The notes under the pieces are model-generated. The model was given only the letters and a program-made list of their open reading frames with translations, was not told the DNA's origin and made no database searches. Shown here piece by piece: positions 15,000-22,290 of a stretch of 23,555 nucleotides of DNA (within the stretch, counting starts at the first letter, position 1; the number at the start of each line of letters is the position of its first letter). Origin of the DNA: Armatimonadota bacterium (GTDB lineage: Bacteria > Armatimonadota > Zipacnadia > Zipacnadales > JABUFB01); assembly GCA_018056145.1 (NCBI GenBank), contig JAGPGE010000010.1, positions 1 to 23,555 on the forward strand, read 5' to 3'. The position numbers were made by a program, and so were the translations under genes.

Positions 15000-15908
15000 G
15001 TGCTCATGGATCCCACCAGCCGGAATCGCTGGATCGTCGCCATCTCAGTGGCGGCCGTGATCATCCTGTCCAGCATGCTGTTCAGCGTCCCCGAGGGGCG
15101 CATGGCCGTGATCACCCTGTTCGGCAAGCCGGTGCGGACGTACACCACCGCGGGGCTGAAGGTCAAGCTGCCCGTGCCCTTCGAGCGCGCCATCATCCTG
15201 GACGCGCGCAGCCGGCTGCATGAGACCCGGCTTACCGAGACGCTGACACGGGACAAGAAGAACGTCATCCTCGTCACCTACACCGTCTGGAAAATCGCGG
15301 ACCCGGTGCGGTTCGTGGAGGCAGTCTGGAGCATTGAGGGCGCGGAGTCCAAGCTCGACGGCGTTGTGACGAACGCGAAGAACGCTGTGCTCGGGCGCTA
15401 CGATTTCGCGGCACTGGTCTCGAAGGAGCCCGATGAGCAGCGACTCGACCAGATCGAGGCCGATATGCTCTCCGACGTGAAGGAAGAGGCGCGGCAGCGG
15501 TACGGTGTGGACGTGGTGCAGATCGGCATCCAGCGCCTGGCCCTGCCCGAAGAGAACATCCGCTACGTGTTCGATCAGATGAAAGCCGAGCGCTCCCAGT
15601 ACGCCGCGAGGTTCCGGGCCGAGGGCGAGAAGGAAGCGGCGAGGATCCGCGCCGAGACCGATCTTGAGGCCGCCAAACTCCGCGCCGAGGGGGAAGAGAA
15701 GGCGGAGCAGATCCGCGGGAATGCAGAAGCCCAGGCTGCCAAAATCTACGCTTCAGCCCACCAGATCGACCCGGCATTCTACAAGTTCCTGCGCTCCCTG
15801 GACTCCATGGAGAAAATCCTGGGCAAGAACGCCACCGTCGTGCTCGATACGGAGACACCGCCGTTTGACGTGCTCAAGAAGCCCGGCGGCAGCGCACCCG
15901 CGCAGTAG
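15000..15908 (+). CDS. hflC: HflC-like SPFH (band 7/prohibitin) protein
   Basis: 302 residues in the usual HflC arrangement. A single N-terminal membrane helix (about 11-29) is followed by FSVPEGRMAVITLFGKPVRT (28-47), the canonical first SPFH strand pair. The SPFH domain contains LTRDKKNVILVTYTVWKIAD and GVDVVQIGIQRLALPEENIR. A charged coiled coil repeats AARIRAET/EAAKLRAEGEEKAEQ, and the IYASAHQIDPAFYKFLRSLD segment is typical of HflC C-termini. GTG at 15000 is chosen because AGGAGG lies 5 nt before it; an ATG two codons later would be 11 nt away. The gene is 50 nt after the polytopic SPFH gene and 18 nt before the next one. In E. coli HflC alternates with HflK in a periplasmic-facing cage around FtsH; here the partner is probably one or both neighbours. 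Confidence 0.9.
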   Translation: MLMDPTSRNRWIVAISVAAVIILSSMLFSVPEGRMAVITLFGKPVRTYTTAGLKVKLPVPFERAIILDARSRLHETRLTETLTRDKKNVILVTYTVWKIADPVRFVEAVWSIEGAESKLDGVVTNAKNAVLGRYDFAALVSKEPDEQRLDQIEADMLSDVKEEARQRYGVDVVQIGIQRLALPEENIRYVFDQMKAERSQYAARFRAEGEKEAARIRAETDLEAAKLRAEGEEKAEQIRGNAEAQAAKIYASAHQIDPAFYKFLRSLDSMEKILGKNATVVLDTETPPFDVLKKPGGSAPAQ

Positions 15909-15926
15909 CCACTGGAGGTGACCCAG

Positions 15927-16979
15927 ATGACCGAAGACAGGCGCAAGGCCGTGGCTGACAGCCTCGATTCGGCCTTCCGGTTCCTCCGGTGGGCCGCCAT
16001 CGCGGCGCTCATACTCATCGCGGGCTCGGGCATCACATTCGTTAAGTCCGACGAGGCCGCCCTGGTCCTGCGTTTCGGCAAGCTCTCCGGCGCGACCCCG
16101 GCGGACCAGGTTCACGGTCCCGGGATTCTCATCGCGTGGCCCTACCTGATTGACCAGGTCATTCGCGTTCCCGTGAAACGGGTGCAAGAAGTCGCGATCA
16201 CCCGCTTCAGCGGCAAGAAGCTGAGCGAACAGGAGGCCGAGCGCGGCGAAGACGCCGCCCTGGTGGAGAATACTCTCGACCCGCGCGAGGTGGGTTACTG
16301 TCTCACCGGCGACCACAACATCGTCCACGTTGACGCCCTCCTCAAATACGAGATCACAGACCCGATCAAGTATGCGCTCTACGTTGAGGACCCGGAAGCG
16401 CTGATTCGCGACGTCGCAAGTGAGGCTCTCTGCCAGGCGGTCGGCGAACGTTCGGTGGATACCGTGCTTGCGGAGGGCAAGAAGAACCTGTCCGCGGCGG
16501 TCCAGGCGCGCACCCAGAAGCGCCTGGACGATGCCGGCGCGGGAGTGGGCATCATCGCCGTGGAATTTCGCGAAATCGTGCCGCCCAAGGCTGTCGCTCC
16601 GGACTTCGAGGCCGTCGTGAGCGCTTACGTGGAGCGCCAGACGAGAATTCAGAAGGCCAATACGTACCGCGAGAAAGAGATCCCGAAGGCCCAGGCCGAG
16701 CGCGAGCGGATGATAAGCGACGCCGAGGCCTTTGCCGCAGACCGTCTGGGCCGTGCGCGGGGCGAAGTCTCCTCCTTCCGCAACGTGGTGGCCGAGTACA
16801 AGGCGAACCCCAAGGTTGTGCGCGAGCGGCTGTATCGGGAGTCGATGGAGCGTATGCTGGAGAAGGTGGGGTCGCGGGTTCTCGTGCCGGCGGATGCGGG
16901 CAGCGGAACCCGGGTGCTCCTACCCGTTGAGCCCGCCGCGAAGGAAGACGAGAAGAAGGGCTCCGAACCGAATCAATAA
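15927..16979 (+). CDS. hflK: HflK-like SPFH (band 7/prohibitin) protein
   Basis: 350 residues. A membrane helix (about 22-38) is followed by ITFVKSDEAALVLRFGKLSG (36-55) and HGPGILIAWPYLIDQVIRVP (63-82), the HflK-type start of an SPFH domain. LTGDHNIVHVDALLKYEITD (126-145) is the core strand pair, and GIIAVEFREIVPPKAVAPDF the end of the domain. An Arg/Glu/Ala coiled coil follows (ERQTRIQKANTYREKEIPKA), then a conserved YRESMERML segment. An insertion of about 25 acidic residues (97-121) sits before LTGDHN. GGAGG is 8 nt upstream of the ATG. With the preceding HflC-like protein it would form a hetero-oligomeric ring in the membrane. The cluster thus encodes one HflC-like and two HflK-like chains, and the metal ATPase follows after 56 nt. 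Confidence 0.9.
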   Translation: MTEDRRKAVADSLDSAFRFLRWAAIAALILIAGSGITFVKSDEAALVLRFGKLSGATPADQVHGPGILIAWPYLIDQVIRVPVKRVQEVAITRFSGKKLSEQEAERGEDAALVENTLDPREVGYCLTGDHNIVHVDALLKYEITDPIKYALYVEDPEALIRDVASEALCQAVGERSVDTVLAEGKKNLSAAVQARTQKRLDDAGAGVGIIAVEFREIVPPKAVAPDFEAVVSAYVERQTRIQKANTYREKEIPKAQAERERMISDAEAFAADRLGRARGEVSSFRNVVAEYKANPKVVRERLYRESMERMLEKVGSRVLVPADAGSGTRVLLPVEPAAKEDEKKGSEPNQ

Positions 16980-17035
16980 GCGCAAGACTACCGGCTGCGT
17001 CTCGCGCGGCATCTCCCATCGAGGACTGGCGGCTC

Positions 17036-19087
17036 ATGGCTGAAACATTCGGAATAAGCTCCAACCCCGCGGCGGACCGGCTTCGCAGTGCCCTGGAGCC
17101 GATCCTGACCGAGGACGAACAACGCAATATCAACCGGCGCATCGGCAGCGCGCTTCTAGCGACAGGCCTGCTGATCGTCGGCTGGCTCTACGCCCGGCTC
17201 TTCCCCGACCAGAAGGACGTCGCCGACGTGGTCCTTTTCGCAGCATCCATCGTCGCCGCCGCCCCCGTCTTCAGGGCGGCCGTCCGGGGGCTCAGTTGCC
17301 GGGGCTGCCAGCTTGAGGCCACTATCCGCGGCGCCGAGAGCGAAGCGTGTGAGTGCGGGCATGAGCATGACGAGACGTGCTGCCCGGGCCATGCTCGCGA
17401 ACATGCCCATGCGGGACACGGCGACCACGCGCACAACATCATGGACCAGCTTGTGAGCATCGCGGTCCTAGCGGCGATCGCCACCGGCGAGTATGAGACT
17501 GCGATCCTTGTCCCGCTGCTGCTGGCGCTCGGGCATTTCCTTGAAGAGCGCAGCGTACTGGGAGCCAGGGCCGCCATTGAGGGCCTCAAGCGCCTGCGGG
17601 CGCGCAGCGCAACGCGTGTCGCCGCCGACGGGACCCAGCAGGAGATCGAGCTTGGTGAACTGCGCGTGGGGGACATCATCCTCGTTCGCCCCGGCGAAGT
17701 TCTCCCGGCGGACGGGTCCGTCATCGAAGGCCATTCCGCGGTGGACCAGAGCGCGGTGACCGGAGAATCCGTACCTGAGGATGTCGGTCCTGGCAGCCCA
17801 GTCTTCGCAGGCACGGTCAACGTCTCCGGCCTGCTCCGGCTGCAGGTCACCAGCCTTGGCGAGGAGACCGCGATGGGCCGGGTGCTCGACACCCTGCGGG
17901 CCGCGGAGCAGTCCCGCGCACCGATCACTCAGCTACTTGAGCGCTACAGCGGTTACTACATGCCGCTTGTCCTGGTCGCAGCCGTGGTCGTGGTCCTACT
18001 GACCCGCGAGGTCGGGCGTGGAGTTGCCCTGCTGGTGGTGGCGTGCCCGTGCGCGCTGGTGCTCTCAAGCTCCACCGCGATGGTGGCCTCACTGGCGCTT
18101 GCCTCACGCTGGGGCATTCTCATCAAGAACACCCGGTTCCTCGAGGTGCTCTCCGAAGTGCGCACAATGGTGCTCGACAAGACGGGCACGGTCACGCTTG
18201 GGCACCTGGATGTGGTGGGTGCGCGTCCCCTCCATGGCGGGTCCGAGCGGCTTCTCTTCGAGACCGCCCTGTACTGCGCCCACGGATCGCGGCACCCCAT
18301 CTCACGAGCGATCTGCCGCGATGCCGAACAGCGCGGGATCACCATAACCGACCCACAGCAGATCGTGGAGCAGCCCGGCAAGGGCGTTGAGGCCAGCGTG
18401 GACGGCCACGTCCTCAGGCTTGGCAGCCCGGCGTGGCTCGAGGTGAGGGAGCAGGACCAGAGGATACTCGAGGACCACGTGGGTCCCTCGGTCTGGGCTT
18501 CGAGGGACGGAGAGGTGCTGGGCGCGATACTGCTGGCGGACCGGCCCCGGCCCGAAGCGCGAGAGGCCGTGGAAGACCTGCGATCCCTGGGAATACGCCG
18601 CATGCTCCTGCTCACGGGCGACCGCCCGGAAGTCGCGCGGCACCTGGCGGAGCACCTGGGGGTCGACGAGTACTTCGCTGGCATGTTGCCCACCCAGAAG
18701 CTGGAAGTTGTCGAGGCTGAGGGCGCCGGCGGACAGCGCGTACTGGCTGTCGGAGACGGGATCAACGACGCTCCCGCCCTTGCGCGCGCGGACGTGGGCG
18801 TGGCGATGGGCGCGATGGGTTCTGACGCCGCGATCCAGAGTGCGGACATCGCGCTGATGAGCAATGACATCCGGCGTATCGGCACGGCGATCCGGCTGTC
18901 GCGCATCACCCGCCGCACCATCAACACCAACGTGGCCATCGGTGTCGGCACCGCGCTGGTCATGATCGTCCTGGCAGCCCTCGGATACGTGGGCGCGATT
19001 GTCGGCGTCCTGCTGCACAATGTGGGTTCCGTGGCAGTCGTGTTCAACAGTGCAAGGCTCCTCCGCCTGGAGCTTGGCGACGAGTAA
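17036..19087 (+). CDS. P1B-type heavy-metal-transporting ATPase with internal Cys/His-rich loop
   Basis: 683 residues with all catalytic motifs: TGES (242-245), ion-site CPC (337-339) in helix M4, phosphorylated Asp381 in DKTGT, the P1B-specific His-Pro (420-421) and GDGIND (573-578). There is no N-terminal HMA domain. Instead a loop between the second and third helices (88-133) has six Cys and eight His: SCRGC, CECGHEHDETCC, then HAREHAHAGHGDHAH. By family topology this loop faces the cytosol at the metal-entry platform. The last helix begins HNVGS (661-665), which matches neither the Cu-type MxxSS nor the Zn-type Asp, and is closest to the HEGGT of Co-type pumps, yet M4 has CPC rather than SPC. 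The exported metal is therefore uncertain (Zn, Cd, Co or Cu). It follows the SPFH trio and precedes a metal-binding protein. Confidence 0.93.
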   Translation: MAETFGISSNPAADRLRSALEPILTEDEQRNINRRIGSALLATGLLIVGWLYARLFPDQKDVADVVLFAASIVAAAPVFRAAVRGLSCRGCQLEATIRGAESEACECGHEHDETCCPGHAREHAHAGHGDHAHNIMDQLVSIAVLAAIATGEYETAILVPLLLALGHFLEERSVLGARAAIEGLKRLRARSATRVAADGTQQEIELGELRVGDIILVRPGEVLPADGSVIEGHSAVDQSAVTGESVPEDVGPGSPVFAGTVNVSGLLRLQVTSLGEETAMGRVLDTLRAAEQSRAPITQLLERYSGYYMPLVLVAAVVVVLLTREVGRGVALLVVACPCALVLSSSTAMVASLALASRWGILIKNTRFLEVLSEVRTMVLDKTGTVTLGHLDVVGARPLHGGSERLLFETALYCAHGSRHPISRAICRDAEQRGITITDPQQIVEQPGKGVEASVDGHVLRLGSPAWLEVREQDQRILEDHVGPSVWASRDGEVLGAILLADRPRPEAREAVEDLRSLGIRRMLLLTGDRPEVARHLAEHLGVDEYFAGMLPTQKLEVVEAEGAGGQRVLAVGDGINDAPALARADVGVAMGAMGSDAAIQSADIALMSNDIRRIGTAIRLSRITRRTINTNVAIGVGTALVMIVLAALGYVGAIVGVLLHNVGSVAVVFNSARLLRLELGDE

Positions 19088-19123
19088 CGCAGCGGCTACT
19101 GCCTCCTACCGGGAGTGTTCCCT

Positions 19124-20221
19124 ATGTCGCAAACCGCCGGAAGTCGCGGATGGGCGCCATTCACCCTCGCCGTTCTGACGCTCGCGCTGAGCGCATCTGT
19201 CCCGGCGCTCGCAGCGCCGCTGAAAGTCGCCGTGTCGCTCTCGGATGTCGTGCCCATCGTTCAGGCCGTCGGCGGGTCCCTGGTGCAGGCCACGGAGATC
19301 ATGCCTGCCGGCGCCGACCCGCACAGTTTCACAATCACGGCTCAGATCCAGTCTGATCTCGCAACGGCGGACCTCATTGTCTATGCGCGCACAGAGTTCC
19401 TTGAGTTCGAGAACACGATCAAGCAGGCCCTGCCGGACAAACCGTCCGTGGACTGGCCCGACTACGAACCCTTCGGGGCAAAGTTCAAGGACTTTGAGGG
19501 CAACCCGGGTAATCCCCACGGTTTCTGGCTGGATCACGAAAATGCAATCGCCATGGCGAAGGGGATCGCGGATCGGCTCAAGAAGGCCGGCCTTGATGCC
19601 GCGGCTATCGACGCCAATCTGGACCGGTTCGTCCTGGAAGTTGAGGCCATGCGCGAGACGTCCCGGGAACTTGTGCGCGAGGCCGGGCTCGAGGGCAAGA
19701 GCGTAGTCGCCACGCTGGCCTGTATTGCCTACATCGTGGAGAACACCGGGCTGAAGGTAGGCCAGATCCTCCTGCAGGAGGGTGGCGGCGCGCTGAGCGG
19801 CCAGGAACTTAAGGCGACCGTGGACGGCCTGCGCTCCGGGAGGTTCATCGGCATCGTCTGTCCCCTGAGCATGAAGGACGCCAAGCCCGGAGAAGTGGCC
19901 CGGCAGCTTGCCAGCGAATCGGGTGCACGTGTGATCTACGTCAAGTTCCTGAGCGGCGGAGAGAAGACGGACACCTACCTGGCGCAGGGGTATTTCAACG
20001 CGGCCGCGCTGGCGGCCCCCTTGCCACCATCCGGGGCCACTAAGCCGGAGGCAGGCAGGACCCCCGTCGGTTCCACCGGGAGCCCGCCTCCCGAGGCCCC
20101 AGCCGGCCTGTATGTCATCCTGTACGTCCTGACCGCCCTCGTTATCCTGCTATTGGTTCTCCTGCTGAAGGCTCGTTCGTCCGGTGGTGGGCCATCGGGA
20201 GGAGCCGGGATCTTCGACTGA
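19124..20221 (+). CDS. TroA/ZnuA-like metal-binding protein with C-terminal membrane anchor
   Basis: 365 residues. The signal peptide is about 1-30 (ending PALAAP). The cluster A-I substrate-binding fold follows, with PAGADPHSFTI (61-71) and NPHGFWLDHENAIAMAKGIA (130-149), giving metal-ligand candidates His67 and His132. TDTYLAQGYFN (282-292) supplies the usual acidic ligand, Asp283. The third His expected around 200-206 is replaced (LACIAYIVENTGL). A Pro/Gly/Thr linker (about 300-327) and a strong membrane helix (about 329-349) are fused to the end, which normal soluble or lipoprotein ZnuA proteins lack. GGGAG lies 8 nt before the ATG at 19124. No ABC permease or ATPase for it is in the window. 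It sits 36 nt after the P-type ATPase, so it may capture or buffer exported metal for that pump or sense it. Confidence 0.82.
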   Translation: MSQTAGSRGWAPFTLAVLTLALSASVPALAAPLKVAVSLSDVVPIVQAVGGSLVQATEIMPAGADPHSFTITAQIQSDLATADLIVYARTEFLEFENTIKQALPDKPSVDWPDYEPFGAKFKDFEGNPGNPHGFWLDHENAIAMAKGIADRLKKAGLDAAAIDANLDRFVLEVEAMRETSRELVREAGLEGKSVVATLACIAYIVENTGLKVGQILLQEGGGALSGQELKATVDGLRSGRFIGIVCPLSMKDAKPGEVARQLASESGARVIYVKFLSGGEKTDTYLAQGYFNAAALAAPLPPSGATKPEAGRTPVGSTGSPPPEAPAGLYVILYVLTALVILLLVLLLKARSSGGGPSGGAGIFD

Positions 20222-20232
20222 CGCCGAGATGC

Positions 20233-20247
20233 TCAGCCTTTGGCTGA
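20233..20247. terminator. Small hairpin between convergent genes
   Basis: TCAGCC-TTT-GGCTGA is a perfect 6-bp stem with a 3-nt loop, located where the metal-binding protein gene (plus) and the NrdG-like gene (minus) converge. It overlaps the last codons of the minus-strand gene. No T-run follows on either strand, so it is at best a weak bidirectional terminator. Confidence 0.25.
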
Positions 20248-20952
20248 ACGCACGCCAAACCGGGGAAACGCGGCCTGGAGGTCCCGCGCGAGGCTGGCCG
20301 GAATCTCGGCTGGCAGAGCGTCCGAAGCAACCAGTTCCGCCGCCGCGCAGCCTTCTGCACGGAACTGCTGGATGTAGTACGACCGGGCGCCGCTGCGGCT
20401 CAACCATTCCGCGATTGCGCGCAGGTCGTCGATGTCGAGCAGGTCCGGGTGCCACGTGGTCCGGAACTCGTGGTCGATCCCGGACCCAATGATGACCTCG
20501 ATGCTCCGCGCCGCCGCCCAGCCGCTCTCCCCCACCCCCGTGACATGCGCATACTTCTCCACCGGCGCCTTGACGTCCATCGCCAGATGACCCGCGAGGC
20601 CCTCAGCCAAGATCGCCTCGAGCAGTTCGGGATTGCATCCGTTCGTGTGGACAGAGGTGGCGAAGCCCATCTGCCGGACCTGAGCAAGAGCAGCGGGAAG
20701 CGCGTCCTGACAGGTTGGCTCGCCGCCGCTGAAGACCACCGCATCCAGGAACCCGGCGCGCTCAGCCAGCAGATCAGCAAGAGTGGCCCAGGAGATGGTT
20801 CCCGGTACCCGGGGGATCAGCCCGGGGTTGTGGCAGTATGGACAGCACCACGGGCAGCCCTGCACGAACACCACGGCGCAGAGCCGATCTTCCCACTCAA
20901 CCGTTGTCAGCGGCACAAAGCCGCCGATCTGCAGCTCCCCATTCTGTCTCAT
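20233..20952 (-). CDS. NrdG-like radical-SAM activating protein (COG1180 type)
   Basis: 239 residues from the ATG at 20952. LQIGGFVPLTTVEWEDRLCA (8-27) and VVFVQGCPWCCPYCHNP give the radical-SAM cluster C33-x3-C37-x2-C40. SGGEPT (75-80) is the SAM-binding motif, and the later VDKA-like MDVKAP and HTNG strands complete a small TIM-barrel activase. Such proteins generate a glycyl radical on anaerobic ribonucleotide reductase (NrdD) or related enzymes. No NrdD or other glycyl-radical enzyme lies in the window. The frame stays open upstream, but GGGGG directly abuts the ATG at 20964, so 20952 is preferred; 20964 remains possible. The gene starts 34 nt after the UroD-like stop on the same strand and is probably co-transcribed with it. 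Confidence 0.85.
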   Translation of the reverse strand: MRQNGELQIGGFVPLTTVEWEDRLCAVVFVQGCPWCCPYCHNPGLIPRVPGTISWATLADLLAERAGFLDAVVFSGGEPTCQDALPAALAQVRQMGFATSVHTNGCNPELLEAILAEGLAGHLAMDVKAPVEKYAHVTGVGESGWAAARSIEVIIGSGIDHEFRTTWHPDLLDIDDLRAIAEWLSRSGARSYYIQQFRAEGCAAAELVASDALPAEIPASLARDLQAAFPRFGVRSAKG

Positions 20953-20986
20953 CTGGCGAATCATCCCCCTACTGCCCGCATGCGAT

Positions 20987-22126
20987 TCAGAGCCCCTTGT
21001 AACCGCCCCAACCGTCCCACAGCTTCGCCTTTCCCGCGTGCGATACTCTCTCGCCGATCTCCTCACGGGAGCAGCCTTCCTTGACGAGACGCGCGGCTTC
21101 CTTGCCGGCGCGGATGAATGCATGCACTTTCCGCACACCGATCTCGGTGCACAGCGACTCTTCGACATAGGTCACAACGGAGCTGGCGCCGTCCGCGCAG
21201 GACTGATAGACAAAATCCTCCACGTCCTGTTCGCTCATCTCCCGGTAGTGGAAGCTGCCCAGCCGCCATAGGAACGGAACACGGCACGCCCCCGACACGA
21301 TCTTCGGATGCAGCGCGGTGGAAATCGACGGGTCGTAGAAGCTCAAGCCGATCTCCTCGAGATAGGGCAGCTGCTCCGCTTTCAGGTTCTCGATGTGCGC
21401 AGATCGCTTGCCCGTCGTGAGCGCGCTGTAATAGCGCTCCCAGGCGGGTATCACCAGCGAGCCGAAAAGGCGCGGGGGAATGAAGCTCGAGAGGTCGTCC
21501 ACCATCCCCGCGCCGGAGGGATTCGGCATCTTGCCGCCACCGTGGACTTCGACAATGAACCGGTGGAAGTCGACAATGCTGTCAGTGACCAGCTCCAGGA
21601 AGCGTACGGCAAGCTCAGGCTTATCGAAGATATCAGTGAAGAAAGGCTCGCCGCGGAGCTCGTAGCAGGTGGTGATTGGCCCCTCGGCGCCATACGCGAA
21701 CCCCACGTTTTCACCGGGGAACGCTTCCTGTATCTGCCTGCGGAAGTCCAGGAAGAACGGAGCCATGCCCGCTGTGGCGTAGTCCACGGGCTCCTGCAGG
21801 CGGCGGATGCCCTCTTCTAAGGAGGCGTAGATGTGGGTGTGAGCGACCTCGCCGCCTTCAGGGAAGAGCAGTTCCGAGCCCAGACCGTTCACGTGCCCGT
21901 AGCTGATAGCAGGGGTGGTCAGTCCGGGGAGCGACACGTCCTCGCCGAACATCTCGCGCAGCAGCGGCCTGCCCCGGCGGTAGCAGTCGATCAGGGCGGC
22001 GGGCTTAAGGTTGAAGTCGCGGATCGGCGTCTCAGTGAGTGCCCGCAGGGCTCCCTGCGTGCCTCCGGCGGACCAGCTGAACCCGGCCTGCGCCCGGGCG
22101 GTTTCGTAGTCGGGGCGGATGTACAT
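20987..22126 (-). CDS. UroD-superfamily protein (379 aa)
   Basis: A third UroD-like protein, diverged from the pair at 2171-4484. The start MYIRPDYETARAQAGFSWSA is supported by AAAGG 8 nt upstream; the frame extends 42 codons further with low-complexity, probably untranslated sequence. PALIDCYRRGRPLLREMFG-like residues (42-61), the MVDDLSSFIPPRLFGSLVIP segment (208-227) and SAHIENLKAEQLPYLEEIG (242-260) match the barrel strands of uncharacterised UroD/methyltransferase-like proteins. At the position of the zinc or catalytic motif it has His244-x-Glu246-Asn247 instead of HxC or HSD, and no C-terminal Cys ligand motif is obvious. It is thus unlikely to be a standard corrinoid methyltransferase or HemE. 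Operon partner: the NrdG-like activase downstream. Confidence 0.75.
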   Translation of the reverse strand: MYIRPDYETARAQAGFSWSAGGTQGALRALTETPIRDFNLKPAALIDCYRRGRPLLREMFGEDVSLPGLTTPAISYGHVNGLGSELLFPEGGEVAHTHIYASLEEGIRRLQEPVDYATAGMAPFFLDFRRQIQEAFPGENVGFAYGAEGPITTCYELRGEPFFTDIFDKPELAVRFLELVTDSIVDFHRFIVEVHGGGKMPNPSGAGMVDDLSSFIPPRLFGSLVIPAWERYYSALTTGKRSAHIENLKAEQLPYLEEIGLSFYDPSISTALHPKIVSGACRVPFLWRLGSFHYREMSEQDVEDFVYQSCADGASSVVTYVEESLCTEIGVRKVHAFIRAGKEAARLVKEGCSREEIGERVSHAGKAKLWDGWGGYKGL

Positions 22127-22211
22127 GCGCTTTGCCTTTGGCCTCCTGAGTGTGATGCGGGCCTGTCCCGACCTACCCGCCCGCGCAGTTTCCCCCTGAT
22201 TGACCCCGGCA

Positions 22212-22234
22212 CCTGCCCCGGTGTTCCAGGCAGG
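22212..22234. repeat. Inverted repeat in the divergent UroD-like/aminotransferase promoter region
   Basis: CCTGCC and GGCAGG, separated by 11 bp, lie in the 164-bp gap between the divergent starts at 22126 and 22291. The same half-sites occur, with a 4-nt loop and one extra base pair, upstream of the other UroD-like operon at 4545-4562. The nearby CACC-tgcccc-GGTG (22211-22224) is also symmetric. No clear -35/-10 pair was seen in this gap. Confidence 0.25.
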
Positions 22235-22290
22235 AAGGTCCCCCGGCCGCATTGCGCGAACATCGCCAGACTACTGACGGAGGTGCACTC

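Noticed and set aside
20233..20247. Strong intrinsic terminator at the convergent gene junction
   Set aside because: The stem is only 6 bp, no T-run follows on either strand, and it overlaps coding sequence; it is kept only as a low-confidence hairpin.
20965..21168. N-terminal extension of the NrdG-like protein
   Set aside because: The extra 68 residues are Arg/Ser-rich, overlap the 3' end of the UroD-like gene, and precede the normal family start (LQIGGF).
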